Source: Methanomicrobia archaeon (GTDB lineage: Archaea > Halobacteriota > Bog-38 > Methanoflorentales > Methanoflorentaceae). From it: 64,000 nucleotides of DNA. The position numbers were made by a program, and so were the translations under genes. Positions 1 through 8,252 of the stretch are shown here, one piece after another. The stretch spans positions 24,013 through 88,012 of the forward strand of contig JACTTZ010000008.1 in the NCBI GenBank assembly GCA_015660915.1, in the 5' to 3' direction. The notes under the pieces were generated by a model. That model saw only the letters and a list, made by a program, of their open reading frames with translations. It had not been told where the DNA came from and searched no databases. Within the stretch, counting starts at the first letter, position 1. Each line of letters opens with the position of its first letter.

Positions 1-1
1 A

Positions 2-532
2 GTCTTCATAGAGCTTTCTGATCCGCGGCATAGCGTCGCAAGCGATAATCTCGAAGATGTGTTTGTCCTCAGGTCCCTAACTAAGTCGTTTTCAATTCCC
101 GGCATTCGCGCAAGCTACGGCGTAACTAATCCCGGACTTGCCTCCGCCTTAAACAGCATACGACTTCCTTGGAACCTTAATTCTATTGCAGAAGCGGTAA
201 CCGTCGTGTTGCTCAAGGACTGCGAGTCTTATCTTGATGCGTCGCGAACGAGAATCGCCACGCAGCGACGGTGGCTAATGCGTGAGCTCGCAAAGATATC
301 CGGGCTTGAGCCGCTCGAAAGCGACGCAAACTTCATTATGGTCAATGTGGCCGGGACTTCTCTCTCTTCGAGTGAATTTGCCTTTGGAATGAGTCGGCAC
401 GGGTTTCTGGTCCGAGATTGCCAGTCGTTTAGATTGACCGGGCACGACTACATACGGATTGCGGTGCGGAAGAAGGCAGAAAACGAGCGCTTGCTTGATG
501 CTATCAAACGGGTCGTTGGCCAAAAAGCCTGA
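2..532 (+). CDS. PLP-dependent aminotransferase (HisC/CobD-like), 5' end missing
   Basis: The reading frame is open from the left edge, so only the C-terminal part of a fold-type I class I/II aminotransferase is present. The visible part starts with a FIELSDP segment and then has the PLP-lysine motif SLTKSFSIPGIRASYG, where K is the expected Schiff-base lysine. Near the end VRDCQSF and YIRIAVR match the C-terminal domain of histidinol-phosphate aminotransferase and threonine-phosphate decarboxylase (CobD). The family transfers amino groups in histidine synthesis or makes the aminopropanol arm of cobamides; the fragment does not decide between them. The internal GTG at 59 is not a likely start because conserved sequence continues upstream. 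The stop is TGA. Confidence 0.85.
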   Translation, partial: VFIELSDPRHSVASDNLEDVFVLRSLTKSFSIPGIRASYGVTNPGLASALNSIRLPWNLNSIAEAVTVVLLKDCESYLDASRTRIATQRRWLMRELAKISGLEPLESDANFIMVNVAGTSLSSSEFAFGMSRHGFLVRDCQSFRLTGHDYIRIAVRKKAENERLLDAIKRVVGQKA

Positions 533-614
533 CTCGGTTGCTCGAACCGGCCTCGCGACCGTGACGGGCTCGCATCATTGGTGAAAGTTTATTATTCAAG
601 GAGTCGCGTAATAG

Positions 615-624
615 AGGAGGGGAG
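615..624 (+). promoter_or_regulatory. strong Shine-Dalgarno of the thioredoxin-like gene
   Basis: A purine-rich GAGGAGGGGA lies 6 bases before the ATG at 631 and fixes that start. Confidence 0.7.
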
Positions 625-630
625 TACACG

Positions 631-891
631 ATGACGGAAGTATTACTGCTGACTCACAAAGGTTGCCCAGTGTGCCCGATAGCGAAAAGCTTTTGGGAGA
701 AACTGCAGCAGAGCTGTGATTTTGATTACAGACATATTGAGGTATATACGCCTGAGGGCCTCCAGCTGATTCGTCAGTACAACATCCGAAGCGTTCCAAC
801 GACACTTATCGACAAAAAAGTGGAGTTTGTCGGCGTGCCGGACTACGATAAAGCGCTTGCGAAACTAAACTGCGTTAATTCGAAACAATAG
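631..891 (+). CDS. small thioredoxin/glutaredoxin-like protein
   Basis: This 86-aa protein has a CPVC redox motif near residues 13-16, after a beta strand (VLLLTHKG). A cis-proline segment, RSVPTT, follows around residues 53-58 in front of the next strand. This is the compact beta-alpha-beta...cis-Pro layout of archaeal mini-thioredoxins and glutaredoxins, which reduce disulfides in the cytoplasm. No signal peptide is visible. The 3' end overlaps the convergent RFC-like gene by 17 bases. The substrate cannot be deduced from the sequence. Confidence 0.8.
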   Translation: MTEVLLLTHKGCPVCPIAKSFWEKLQQSCDFDYRHIEVYTPEGLQLIRQYNIRSVPTTLIDKKVEFVGVPDYDKALAKLNCVNSKQ

Positions 892-1957
892 GTGCCTGCG
901 GCACTTCATAAGCGATGTTATAGATAAGTGCCTCGAGCTGAATTCTCTCATTTAGCCCTTGGAGCCGCGCGTAGTCTGCGTTACCGAGCGTCACAAGAAG
1001 CTTAGCGAGCGCCTCTTCAGGCAGCGGCATCCCGCGGACGTGCGCTCGCATTTGGGCAAGGATTTCACTGGCGCTGAGGCCTGTTTCTAGCAACAGACGA
1101 TCGAGCACATGCCTGGCCTCGGGGGCATCGTTTCGTAAAGCAAGTCGCAGCAGCTCCGCAACCCCCTCAGGGTTCATGCGCTCTGCAAGCGTTTCCAACT
1201 TGAGCGGGGGGGCACCAGAAGAATTGCTTTCTGCTACTATCTGGAGTAGCGTTAGCGCTGTTCGAAGATTGCCATCACTGAGACGTGCAACCGACAGACA
1301 TCGTTCGTCCGACAACGTGAAGCCTTCGCCGGTTGCGATTCGTCGCAGGTAGGTGAGCACGGTCTCGGCGGGGAGTTGTGCAAAGTGTAACGGTAAACAG
1401 CGCGATCTGATGGGAACAATAACTTGCGACGGGCGCTCTGTAGCCAAGATAAACTTGCAGGTCCGATTATAACGTTCAATTGTCCTCCGCAACGCTTGCT
1501 GAGCGTCTAGCGTCAAGGCGTCGGCCTCGTTAATAAACAGAATTCGGTACGGAGCACCTAGCGGAGCGATTCCCGCAAGCCGATTCATAATCAGCTTGAA
1601 ATTGTCAAGCACGCCCTTTCGTGCATCGTAAAAACGCGCCAAGCTGCGTGATGCCTCGAGGTACTTTCGGCCTTGTTCAAAGATGTCCGACGCATTGAGT
1701 TCAGTGAAGTTGCCTTCCCAAACATCGCCGAATAGTTCTCTCGCTACGACTTCAGCGGCTGAGCTCTTGCCCGTCCCTGCCGGGCCGCTGAAAAGCAGGT
1801 TCGGCAAGTTCTTGCTGTCGACAATTCGCTGTAGTTGCACCTTAGCAATCGACTGACCCAGCATCTCGTCGAATGATTGCGGCCGGTACTTCTTCACCCA
1901 CAGGATATCTAGGTCTCCGCGAGCGGTATGCGTGTGTATCTCCTCTTTCCGATCCAT
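875..1957 (-). CDS. replication factor C small subunit paralogue
   Basis: This 360-aa AAA+ clamp-loader subunit would take part in loading PCNA onto primed DNA with the other RFC subunits. It opens with WVKKYRP and FDEMLGQ, has Walker A GPAGTGKSS (about residues 58-66), and a Walker B region ILFINEAD (about 139-146). The sensor/SRC region is IRSRCLPL, and an RFC C-terminal collar follows. Canonical small subunits have DEAD in Walker B; here the first acidic residue is Asn. That resembles the second small subunit (RfcS2-type) of methanogens with three-subunit RFCs (family knowledge). The 3' end overlaps the preceding convergent gene. Confidence 0.9.
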   Translation of the reverse strand: MDRKEEIHTHTARGDLDILWVKKYRPQSFDEMLGQSIAKVQLQRIVDSKNLPNLLFSGPAGTGKSSAAEVVARELFGDVWEGNFTELNASDIFEQGRKYLEASRSLARFYDARKGVLDNFKLIMNRLAGIAPLGAPYRILFINEADALTLDAQQALRRTIERYNRTCKFILATERPSQVIVPIRSRCLPLHFAQLPAETVLTYLRRIATGEGFTLSDERCLSVARLSDGNLRTALTLLQIVAESNSSGAPPLKLETLAERMNPEGVAELLRLALRNDAPEARHVLDRLLLETGLSASEILAQMRAHVRGMPLPEEALAKLLVTLGNADYARLQGLNERIQLEALIYNIAYEVPQAPIVSN

Positions 1958-2179
1958 AGCTTTCGATAGGTGCCGATGTGCCGTCTGTTCGTATACCCTT
2001 CAAGGCAGCATTTGAACGAGAGTTCTCAGAACGTCAGGCCACGTGCAATCGGTTGCAGCAGTGTCAGTGCGTTAGACTTTTGGCCGAAACGCTCTTTGGG
2101 CCGCCGCAACGCAGCTTTCGAGCATGAGAATTATCTACTGCATCTACTATGAAGATGTCGAACAGTTGGAGCGCCGCTG

Positions 2180-2806
2180 TTAGATCTGCTCGCGCTCACT
2201 TTGAGTTGCTTCCGGCTCTCGCCGTTCTTCCTCGGCGTCTATGGGGATGCTGCTGACCCTCCGACTTTCTGCGCCAACAAGTGAACTGTTTTTTCGTTCA
2301 ACCTCGGTTTCCGCCTCGTTTATCGGAATTTGCCGTGGTCGCTCCCTGCGGGGTTCTGAAGTTGATTGGACTGTAGGCCCGAGAGGTCGTGTGTCGGTAG
2401 GTGGTTCACTCGTACCCTCATGAAGTAGTCTCAAGAAGAGATAGGCCAAAACCACCAGGAGAATAAGGATTGTGGCTGCGATCACTAATCCGGTCGGAAC
2501 CACCAATCCATTGAAAGGCTGCGCGCCGGCACTTGAAGTGTTTTCGACCCTTGCTGGAACGATGATACGAGTGGTATTGTTTGCCTTCAAAGGGTTGGCG
2601 GCTTGCGCCGAGTTATTCAACGCGGCAAACTGAAATGCTAGTACGTGAGGATCTGAAGTTGCATTTGAGCGTAGTGTCACCTCAAGATGTTGGTTTGTCT
2701 GGCTGTTCGGCACCGCCGTTCCAGCCCAAACCGCTGCTGTCACGCAAGCTGTTGCAAGAAACGCCACCAGCAAGCTTGCGATGAGAAGCGAGGCTTTTCT
2801 TATCAT
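2180..2806 (-). CDS. membrane-anchored protein of unknown function
   Basis: This 208-aa protein has a hydrophobic N-terminal signal or anchor (about residues 7-29) and then a presumably external Asn/Thr-containing domain of about 85 residues. A second membrane helix (about 107-128, rich in I, L and V) is followed by a long charged tail rich in E, R, P and S. The layout suggests an exported domain tethered by one helix with a cytoplasmic disordered tail. No family is recognised. No clear ribosome-binding site precedes the ATG. The protein looks real because of its ordered topology and the absence of a competing frame. Confidence 0.6.
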   Translation of the reverse strand: MIRKASLLIASLLVAFLATACVTAAVWAGTAVPNSQTNQHLEVTLRSNATSDPHVLAFQFAALNNSAQAANPLKANNTTRIIVPARVENTSSAGAQPFNGLVVPTGLVIAATILILLVVLAYLFLRLLHEGTSEPPTDTRPLGPTVQSTSEPRRERPRQIPINEAETEVERKNSSLVGAESRRVSSIPIDAEEERREPEATQSEREQI

Positions 2807-3044
2807 TAGGTGTCGACAGTTCCGACAGAGGTGCTAAGCATACAAGTAGCCTTCGATGTGGTTTTGCGAGCAGTTGTACCATCAAAACTAACAGCGTAGA
2901 CGAGATGCCTAAACTCTAAGCAAGCGCTTTCCTTAGCGTGAAATCGAAGGTTTGGTTGAATTGCAGCAAAAAACGGGATCTTTTGGTGCAGTGTTTCCCC
3001 TCTTGAATCATAGCGCTCTGGAAAATTCGCTTGGCGCCGGGTTG

Positions 3045-4310
3045 TCAGGTCTGCAGGTGTCGACCTTGGTAGGATGCAGCGTCTCCGAGGAATTCTTGGA
3101 TTCTCAAGAGCTGGTTGTATTTCGCATTGCGGTCACTCCGCGCTGGAGCGCCAGTTTTAATGAATTCTGAGCCCAATGCGACTGAAACGTCGGCAATCGT
3201 CGTATCTTCGGTCTCTCCTGATCGGTGGCTAACAACTACCGAATACCCATTCCGAAAGGCAAGGGTTGCGGCATCGAAGGCTTCAGACATCGTCCCAATT
3301 TGGTTAAGCTTCAGGAGCAAAGCGTTTGCTGCTCCGAGACTTATGCCTTTTGAGAGTCGTTCGACGTTCGTGACGAACAAATCATCCCCTACAATGGTCG
3401 TCCCCGGGAGTCGCGAAGTTATCTGGGCGAAGTCTTCAAAAGCGTCCTCGCCGAATGGATCTTCAATGAGTATTAAGGGATATCGGTCGACCAAATCCTC
3501 ATAGTAATTGCTGAGTTCTGTAGAAGAGAGTCTGTTGCCGTCTATGGAATACGTTTTTGTTTCCTTGTCGTAGAACTCAGATGCAGCACAGTCAACACCG
3601 AGCCGCATCTCCTGAACGTACCCTGCCTGGCCGATGGCCGTTATTATGGCGTCAAGTGCTTCAGAAGATGAATGAAGCGGGGGGGCGAATCCACCCTCGT
3701 CTCCCACATTCGTGGCCCCCGGTCCATATTGCGCCTGCAAAACACGCTTGAGCTCGTGATAGGTCTCGACACCCATTCTGAGGGCGTCGGAAAACGTCTC
3801 CGCTCCCATCGGTATGATAAAAAACTCTTGAATAGACAGCATGTTTCCGGCGTGCGCCCCTCCGTTAATGACGTTCATTAAAGGCACGGGCAGCGTGCAG
3901 GCATTTGGACCGCCCAAGTACTCGTAAAGGTGCATGTTAACTGAATTCGCGGCTGCGCGGGCAACGGCCATTGACACCCCTATGATGGCATTTGCTCCGA
4001 GATTTGACTTATTAGGCGTCCCGTCAAGGTCGTTCATCGATTGGTCTATGCTTCGCTGCGCTCGAACGTCCATCCCGATGAGCTCTTCTGCTATAATAGC
4101 GTTGACGTTGCTTACCGCCTGCAACACCGTTTTTCCGCCGAAGCTCATCTCGTGGTCTCGAAGTTCAAGCGCTTCATTTGATCCAGTGGATGCGCCGGAA
4201 GGCACGATCGCCCTACCGAAGCCACAACCCGTGAAGACTTCTACCTCCACCGTAGGATTTCCGCGCGAATCGAGGACTTGTCTCCCTAAAACACCTTCGA
4301 TTTCGAACAT
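3045..4310 (-). CDS. eno: enolase
   Basis: Phosphopyruvate hydratase interconverts 2-phosphoglycerate and phosphoenolpyruvate in glycolysis and gluconeogenesis. The 421-aa protein starts at MFEIEGVLGRQ and has the hallmark DSRGNPTVEVEV. It also has GASTGSNEALELRD, the metal-ligand segment LILIEDPFGEDAF, KLNQIGT with the catalytic lysine, and VVSHRSGETEDT. The C-terminus RIQEFLGDAASY is typical. An upstream in-frame start at 4337 would add nine residues that the family does not have, so I chose 4310. The gene stands alone, between two intergenic gaps. Confidence 0.97.
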   Translation of the reverse strand: MFEIEGVLGRQVLDSRGNPTVEVEVFTGCGFGRAIVPSGASTGSNEALELRDHEMSFGGKTVLQAVSNVNAIIAEELIGMDVRAQRSIDQSMNDLDGTPNKSNLGANAIIGVSMAVARAAANSVNMHLYEYLGGPNACTLPVPLMNVINGGAHAGNMLSIQEFFIIPMGAETFSDALRMGVETYHELKRVLQAQYGPGATNVGDEGGFAPPLHSSSEALDAIITAIGQAGYVQEMRLGVDCAASEFYDKETKTYSIDGNRLSSTELSNYYEDLVDRYPLILIEDPFGEDAFEDFAQITSRLPGTTIVGDDLFVTNVERLSKGISLGAANALLLKLNQIGTMSEAFDAATLAFRNGYSVVVSHRSGETEDTTIADVSVALGSEFIKTGAPARSDRNAKYNQLLRIQEFLGDAASYQGRHLQT

Positions 4311-4633
4311 AATTCCAGTATGTCTTAATGTATTCAATCTCAGAGGGTCAGAAGCAATATTAATCTTATCGCTAACGTAAGCCCCCCCTCATTGCCTTCA
4401 AACGTGAGTGTGTTAGCCTATATGCGTTGCTGAGCCAGGCCGGCACAGTCTCACGCTATACCTCATTATTACCCACGCTCCTCCGTGGCGCTTCCCGGTC
4501 TTCTCGATAGCAAGAAACGGTCGCCGTCAGGTGCTTCGCTTACAGACCGCCCGTGAGATACCGATGTGGCCCCGTGCACGCAGGGCGCATCGCTTAGGCA
4601 ATTTTAAATCCTCATAGCTGTAATTTGGAGCGG
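4311..4633. other. intergenic region between eno and the MFS gene
   Basis: This 323-base gap separates two divergent genes and should contain both promoters. I looked for tRNA, SRP RNA and RNase P RNA signatures on both strands and saw none. No convincing ORF is present. Confidence 0.5.
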
Positions 4634-5827
4634 ATGTTTGGGAAGCGATTCTCGAGGGACGGTCTTGTTTTCGGCGTTAGTTTGAACGTTTTAGTCCTCG
4701 GGATTGTGAGTCTGTTTGCCGACATGAGCACGGAGATGATTTATCCGCTCATCCCTCTTTTTCTCGTGAGCGTGCTCGGGGCGACGTTCATTGACGTGGG
4801 CCTTATTGAGGGCGTTGCTGAAAGCACAGCAAGCATACTGAAGATAGTTTCAGGGTATCTCTCCGACAGGTTCGGGAAACGCAAGCCCTTAGTGTACTCT
4901 GGCTACGCGATTGCTGCGATCGCTAAGCCCCTGTTGGCATTTACAACCGGGTGGCAACAAGTCTTGGCGATTCGCTTTCTTGATCGCCTGGGTAAGGGCG
5001 TAAGAGACTCAGCGCGTGATGCCATCGTGTCTGAGTCAAAGAGTCTCGGGGTGGGCAGGTCGTTCGGCTTTCAACGCTCTCTCGACACATTGGGGGCCGT
5101 TATCGGCCCGCTGATCGCGGTAGCTCTGTTTGGCATACTAAGCTTTAGGGGGCTGTTCCTCCTCGCATTTATTCCAGCTATACTTGCTACCGCTCTTGTG
5201 GTTTTTTTCGTCAAAGAGACTGCCGTCGGGTCGCGAAGCAAACAGTCTTACAAGGTATCTTTTAGGTCGTTCGACGCGAACTTTCGGATCTTTCTTTTGG
5301 GCCTCGGTCTCTTCTTTGTTGGTAATTCAAGCGACGCTTTCCTCTTTTTGCGTGCGCAAAACCTCGGCGTCCCGACGCTAGTGGTGCCGCTACTCTATCT
5401 CTTGATGAACGTTGTCTATGCGGTTTTTGCATTTCCGTTTGGCATTATCTCCGACAAAATAGGACGTAAGGCGGTACTTTTGATGGGCTTTGCGATCTTC
5501 TTCATAGTCTATCTGGGATTTGCATTCGCCTCGTCCGCACTCGTTCTTTGGGTCCTTTTTCCAGTGTACGGACTCTACTATGGCCTTACTGACGGAGTGT
5601 CCAAAGCGCTCGTTTCTGATCTCGCTCCTCCGCATCTCAAAGCCACCGCATTTGGTACGTATTACTTCGTTGTCGGCGTCGTCGCACTTCCCGCAAGCTT
5701 GATTGCTGGCACGCTCTGGCAAACCGTCGGCCCTACGTTTGCCTTTCTCTACGGTGCGTTCATGGCCGTCGCCGCTTTCTTGATAATCGGCTTTTTCGTG
5801 CATAGTAACCGACCGACTAATCCGTGA
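4634..5827 (+). CDS. major facilitator superfamily transporter
   Basis: This polytopic protein of about 397 aa shows roughly twelve hydrophobic segments. The MFS loop 2-3 motif appears as SGYLSDRFGKRKPL, with a second copy, GIISDKIGRKAVL, in the C-terminal half, which is the usual two-fold repeat. RFLDRLGKGVRDSARDA in the first half is typical of a prokaryotic MFS subgroup annotated as generic drug or metabolite exporters. The substrate is unknown. A TTG at 4625 would add three residues; the ATG at 4634 is preferred, although the GGAG is very close to it. Confidence 0.88.
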   Translation: MFGKRFSRDGLVFGVSLNVLVLGIVSLFADMSTEMIYPLIPLFLVSVLGATFIDVGLIEGVAESTASILKIVSGYLSDRFGKRKPLVYSGYAIAAIAKPLLAFTTGWQQVLAIRFLDRLGKGVRDSARDAIVSESKSLGVGRSFGFQRSLDTLGAVIGPLIAVALFGILSFRGLFLLAFIPAILATALVVFFVKETAVGSRSKQSYKVSFRSFDANFRIFLLGLGLFFVGNSSDAFLFLRAQNLGVPTLVVPLLYLLMNVVYAVFAFPFGIISDKIGRKAVLLMGFAIFFIVYLGFAFASSALVLWVLFPVYGLYYGLTDGVSKALVSDLAPPHLKATAFGTYYFVVGVVALPASLIAGTLWQTVGPTFAFLYGAFMAVAAFLIIGFFVHSNRPTNP

Positions 5828-6016
5828 CTTAAGTCCGCTTTAAGCACCGTTTAACGGCTTTAGCGAGCGTGCTCTTGAGAGCAGTGTGAGCCCCAAGCGC
5901 AACCGAGATGCGACCGTAAGTTCAACCAACGTTGTGCTGGACCGACTCGCGCGCTGTCAAATTGTAAGAACGCCGTTTGTGGGGTCTTTTGACAAATAAC
6001 GGTATTCCCTGTAAGA

Positions 6017-6055
6017 AATTTTATATAGAACAACAACTCTACTTATTTCGGAGGT
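6017..6055 (+). promoter_or_regulatory. thermosome promoter and ribosome-binding site
   Basis: An archaeal TATA-like element, AATTTTATATAGA, at 6017-6029 is followed by a CGGAGGT Shine-Dalgarno at 6049-6055, seven bases before the GTG at 6063. The two are close, so the expected leader is very short. Confidence 0.6.
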
Positions 6056-6062
6056 TAGCATA

Positions 6063-7157
6063 GTGATTGGTGGTCAACCAATTCTCATTCTCAGAGAAGG
6101 AACACAAAGGACGAAGGGCAGGGAAGCCCAGTCTATGAATTTTACCGCATGCAGGGCCGTGGCTGAAGCAGTACGAACCACGCTCGGACCAAAAGGCATG
6201 GACAAGATGCTCGTTGACTCAATGGGTGAGGTAGTCATAACAAACGACGGCGCTACGATATTGAAGGAAATGGACATCGAGCATCCTGCAGCGAAGATGA
6301 TAGTCGAGGTCGCTAAGACGCAGGATGATGAAGTAGGCGACGGCACAACAACAGCCGTTATCTTGGCAGGCGAATTGCTAAAGAACGCAGAAGAGCTACT
6401 TGAGCAAGATATCCACCCGACGGTTATCGAAAAAGGCTACAACCTCGCTGCAGAAAAAGCGATTGAGGTTGCAGAATCGCTGTCTCGTAGCGTTTCGATC
6501 AGCGACGACGATCTGTTGGAGAAGATTGCTCAGACAGCGCTTACGGGCAAGGGCACCGATGTGGGAAAACACGTTCTTCCAAAGCTCGTGGTTGAAGCGG
6601 TCAAAAACGTCGCGCAAAAGGTCAACAAGAAGTTCAAAGTCGATGAGGAAGACATCAAAATTGAAAAGAAAGTCTCCGGTTCTGTCTCTGATTCAGAACT
6701 CGTCGAAGGCGTCGTCATCGACAAAGAACGCGCCGCAGAGGGAATGCCGCGAAAAGTATGCGATGCGCGGATCCTCGTCTACGATCAGCCACTGGAGCTA
6801 ACCAAAACCAAAACTGATGCCAAAATCAAAATAAAGGATCCCACTCAAATGAAGCTCTTTATGGAACGCGATCACGAAGCGCTCATCGAAAAGGCTGACA
6901 AAATTCTGGCAAGCGGTGCAAACGTCATCTTTTGCCAGAAGGGTATCGACGATCTTGTTCAATGGCACTTTTCGCGGAACAACGTGATGGCAGTAGAGAA
7001 CGTCAAACGAGAGGATATGGAGACGATTTCTAAGGTGACAGGCGCCCAGGTCGTGTCCAGCTTAGACGATCTAAGTGCTGCTGACTTGGGTCAAGCAGGC
7101 GAGGTTGAAGAAACCACTGAAATCGAATCCAGTTGTGATACCTGCGGCATTGATTAG
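6063..7157 (+). CDS. thermosome (group II chaperonin), N-terminal fragment
   Basis: This is the first part of an ATP-dependent chaperonin subunit: 364 aa, against about 540-550 for the whole family member. It covers the N-terminal equatorial domain ([35 protein letters not shown]; ATPase motif GDGTTTAV), the intermediate domain (TALTGKG) and nearly all of the apical domain, up to [14 protein letters not shown]. After VEE it runs into an unusual acidic, cysteine-containing tail ([10 protein letters not shown]) and an in-frame TAG. The rest of the family sequence continues in the same frame in the next ORF. GTG is the start, supported by a CGGAGGT ribosome-binding site. Confidence 0.93.
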   Translation: MIGGQPILILREGTQRTKGREAQSMNFTACRAVAEAVRTTLGPKGMDKMLVDSMGEVVITNDGATILKEMDIEHPAAKMIVEVAKTQDDEVGDGTTTAVILAGELLKNAEELLEQDIHPTVIEKGYNLAAEKAIEVAESLSRSVSISDDDLLEKIAQTALTGKGTDVGKHVLPKLVVEAVKNVAQKVNKKFKVDEEDIKIEKKVSGSVSDSELVEGVVIDKERAAEGMPRKVCDARILVYDQPLELTKTKTDAKIKIKDPTQMKLFMERDHEALIEKADKILASGANVIFCQKGIDDLVQWHFSRNNVMAVENVKREDMETISKVTGAQVVSSLDDLSAADLGQAGEVEETTEIESSCDTCGID

Positions 7158-7165
7158 AGAGAGGT
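7158..7165 (+). promoter_or_regulatory. internal Shine-Dalgarno that restarts the thermosome
   Basis: AGAGAGGT sits directly after the TAG and seven bases before the ATG at 7173. It supports independent or coupled initiation of the second fragment. Confidence 0.65.
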
Positions 7166-7172
7166 CCAAGCA

Positions 7173-7736
7173 ATGATAACAATAAAAGACTGTAAGAACC
7201 CCCGCGTCGTAAGTATCGTCGTTCATGGAGGCGCTGATCATATCGTCGAAGAGACGGGCAGAGCTGTGTATGATGCGGTTCGAGTCGTTCAAGCGTCGAT
7301 CGAAGACGGCAAGGTCGTTGCTGGCGGAAGCGCTTCCGAAGTAGAGATTGCCATGCAACTACGCGATTATGCTTCAACGCTTAGTGGGAGAGAGCAGCTG
7401 GCAGTTATCGCGTTTGCCGAAGCGATCGAGATAATCCCAAAAACGCTTGCCGAAAACTCGGGCTTGGATCCGATGGACTCGCTCGTTGGCTTAAGGACTG
7501 CGCACGAGTCGGGAAATAAAACGATGGGGCTTCAGATTTCAACAGGAAAAGCCACAGACATGTGGCCTGACGTGGTGGAGCCTTTGAGAACCAAGAAGCA
7601 GGCTATCTTGTCGGCCACCGAAGCTGCGAACATGATCCTTCGAATCGATGACGTGATTCAAGCCGCCACGTTTTCGAAGGGGCCATCCGAAGAGGAAATG
7701 GCGGGCATGTCCGATCAAATGATGGATCAAATATAG
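7173..7736 (+). CDS. thermosome (group II chaperonin), C-terminal fragment
   Basis: This 187-aa ORF holds the rest of the chaperonin. It begins MITIKDCKNP, which aligns with the family's MTFVEGCKNP strand, so its start Met falls on a conserved Met. It then has the returning intermediate domain with YDAVRVV, containing the expected catalytic Asp, and the equatorial segment EDGKVVAGGSASEVE. SGREQLAV, TLAENSGLD, the nucleotide-site strand and LRIDDVI complete the usual end. The common GGG in the DGKVVPGGG motif is GGS here. The tail is acidic and Met-containing but short. It lies 15 bases from the first fragment, in the same frame. Confidence 0.92.
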   Translation: MITIKDCKNPRVVSIVVHGGADHIVEETGRAVYDAVRVVQASIEDGKVVAGGSASEVEIAMQLRDYASTLSGREQLAVIAFAEAIEIIPKTLAENSGLDPMDSLVGLRTAHESGNKTMGLQISTGKATDMWPDVVEPLRTKKQAILSATEAANMILRIDDVIQAATFSKGPSEEEMAGMSDQMMDQI

Positions 7737-7743
7737 GTCTAGT

Positions 7744-7786
7744 GCCGCCGTAGACGCTACGGTATCTGCGGCGCTCGTCTTTTTTT
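7744..7786 (+). terminator. hairpin plus T-run after the thermosome
   Basis: A perfect 6-bp stem, CCGTAG-ACG-CTACGG (7748-7762), lies within an outer GCCGC/GCGGC pairing and is followed by seven T at 7780-7786. It ends the thermosome transcription unit just 8 bases past the stop codon. Confidence 0.7.
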
Positions 7787-7882
7787 AACAGTTCTTTGGC
7801 ATTGCCGTCAATCTACGGCCGTTCTGGGGCTGCAAGAAGAATCGTGAGGATGCGCGTCTATTTTAGAATGTCGCATTTTTCT

Positions 7883-8020
7883 CTATAAGAAGTACCCCTC
7901 AGCTTCGTCTTTTGTGACCTCGACATAGGAGCTCATGGTTTCGCACGTAGGGCATATCTCGGGCGGATTTTCCCCGTAATGGACGTCGTCACAAACCGTG
8001 CAGTGGAAGTACCGCTTCAT
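7883..8020 (-). CDS. rubredoxin-like zinc/iron ribbon protein
   Basis: This 45-aa protein begins MKRYFHCTVCDDVHYG and contains PPEICPTC, giving two CxxC knuckles spaced as in rubredoxin-like metal ribbons. The tail is acidic and ends EGYFL. It could carry electrons (Fe) or be structural (Zn); the sequence does not decide. A GAGG four bases before the ATG supports the start. The gene is downstream of the cis-prenyltransferase on the same strand and convergent with the thermosome. Confidence 0.75.
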   Translation of the reverse strand: MKRYFHCTVCDDVHYGENPPEICPTCETMSSYVEVTKDEAEGYFL

Positions 8021-8252
8021 AATCCTCAAAAAAAGCTCTAATTATTTAGCTCTTTTGCTATAGCGTCTGGAGACGGCTCTTTTGCTCCCTTCAAGCGCGT
8101 GCATTAGCTTAGCAACGGCTTGTGGTAAGCGCCACACGAATCTCGGCAACGCGAGAAAGGCGCTTGCGGCGCCGCAATCCGCAAGGGTGAACCGCTTGCA
8201 AACAGTAGTTATGAGAAAGAGGGCCCGCCCGCTGAGCCACGTGAAACGGTCT

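Noticed and set aside
3115..4380. Several plus-strand ORFs opposite enolase
   Set aside because: They are shadows of a highly conserved minus-strand gene.
7158..7172. Intein or intron at the thermosome break
   Set aside because: The interval is 15 bases with no splice-like or intein motifs; a split with restart explains it better.
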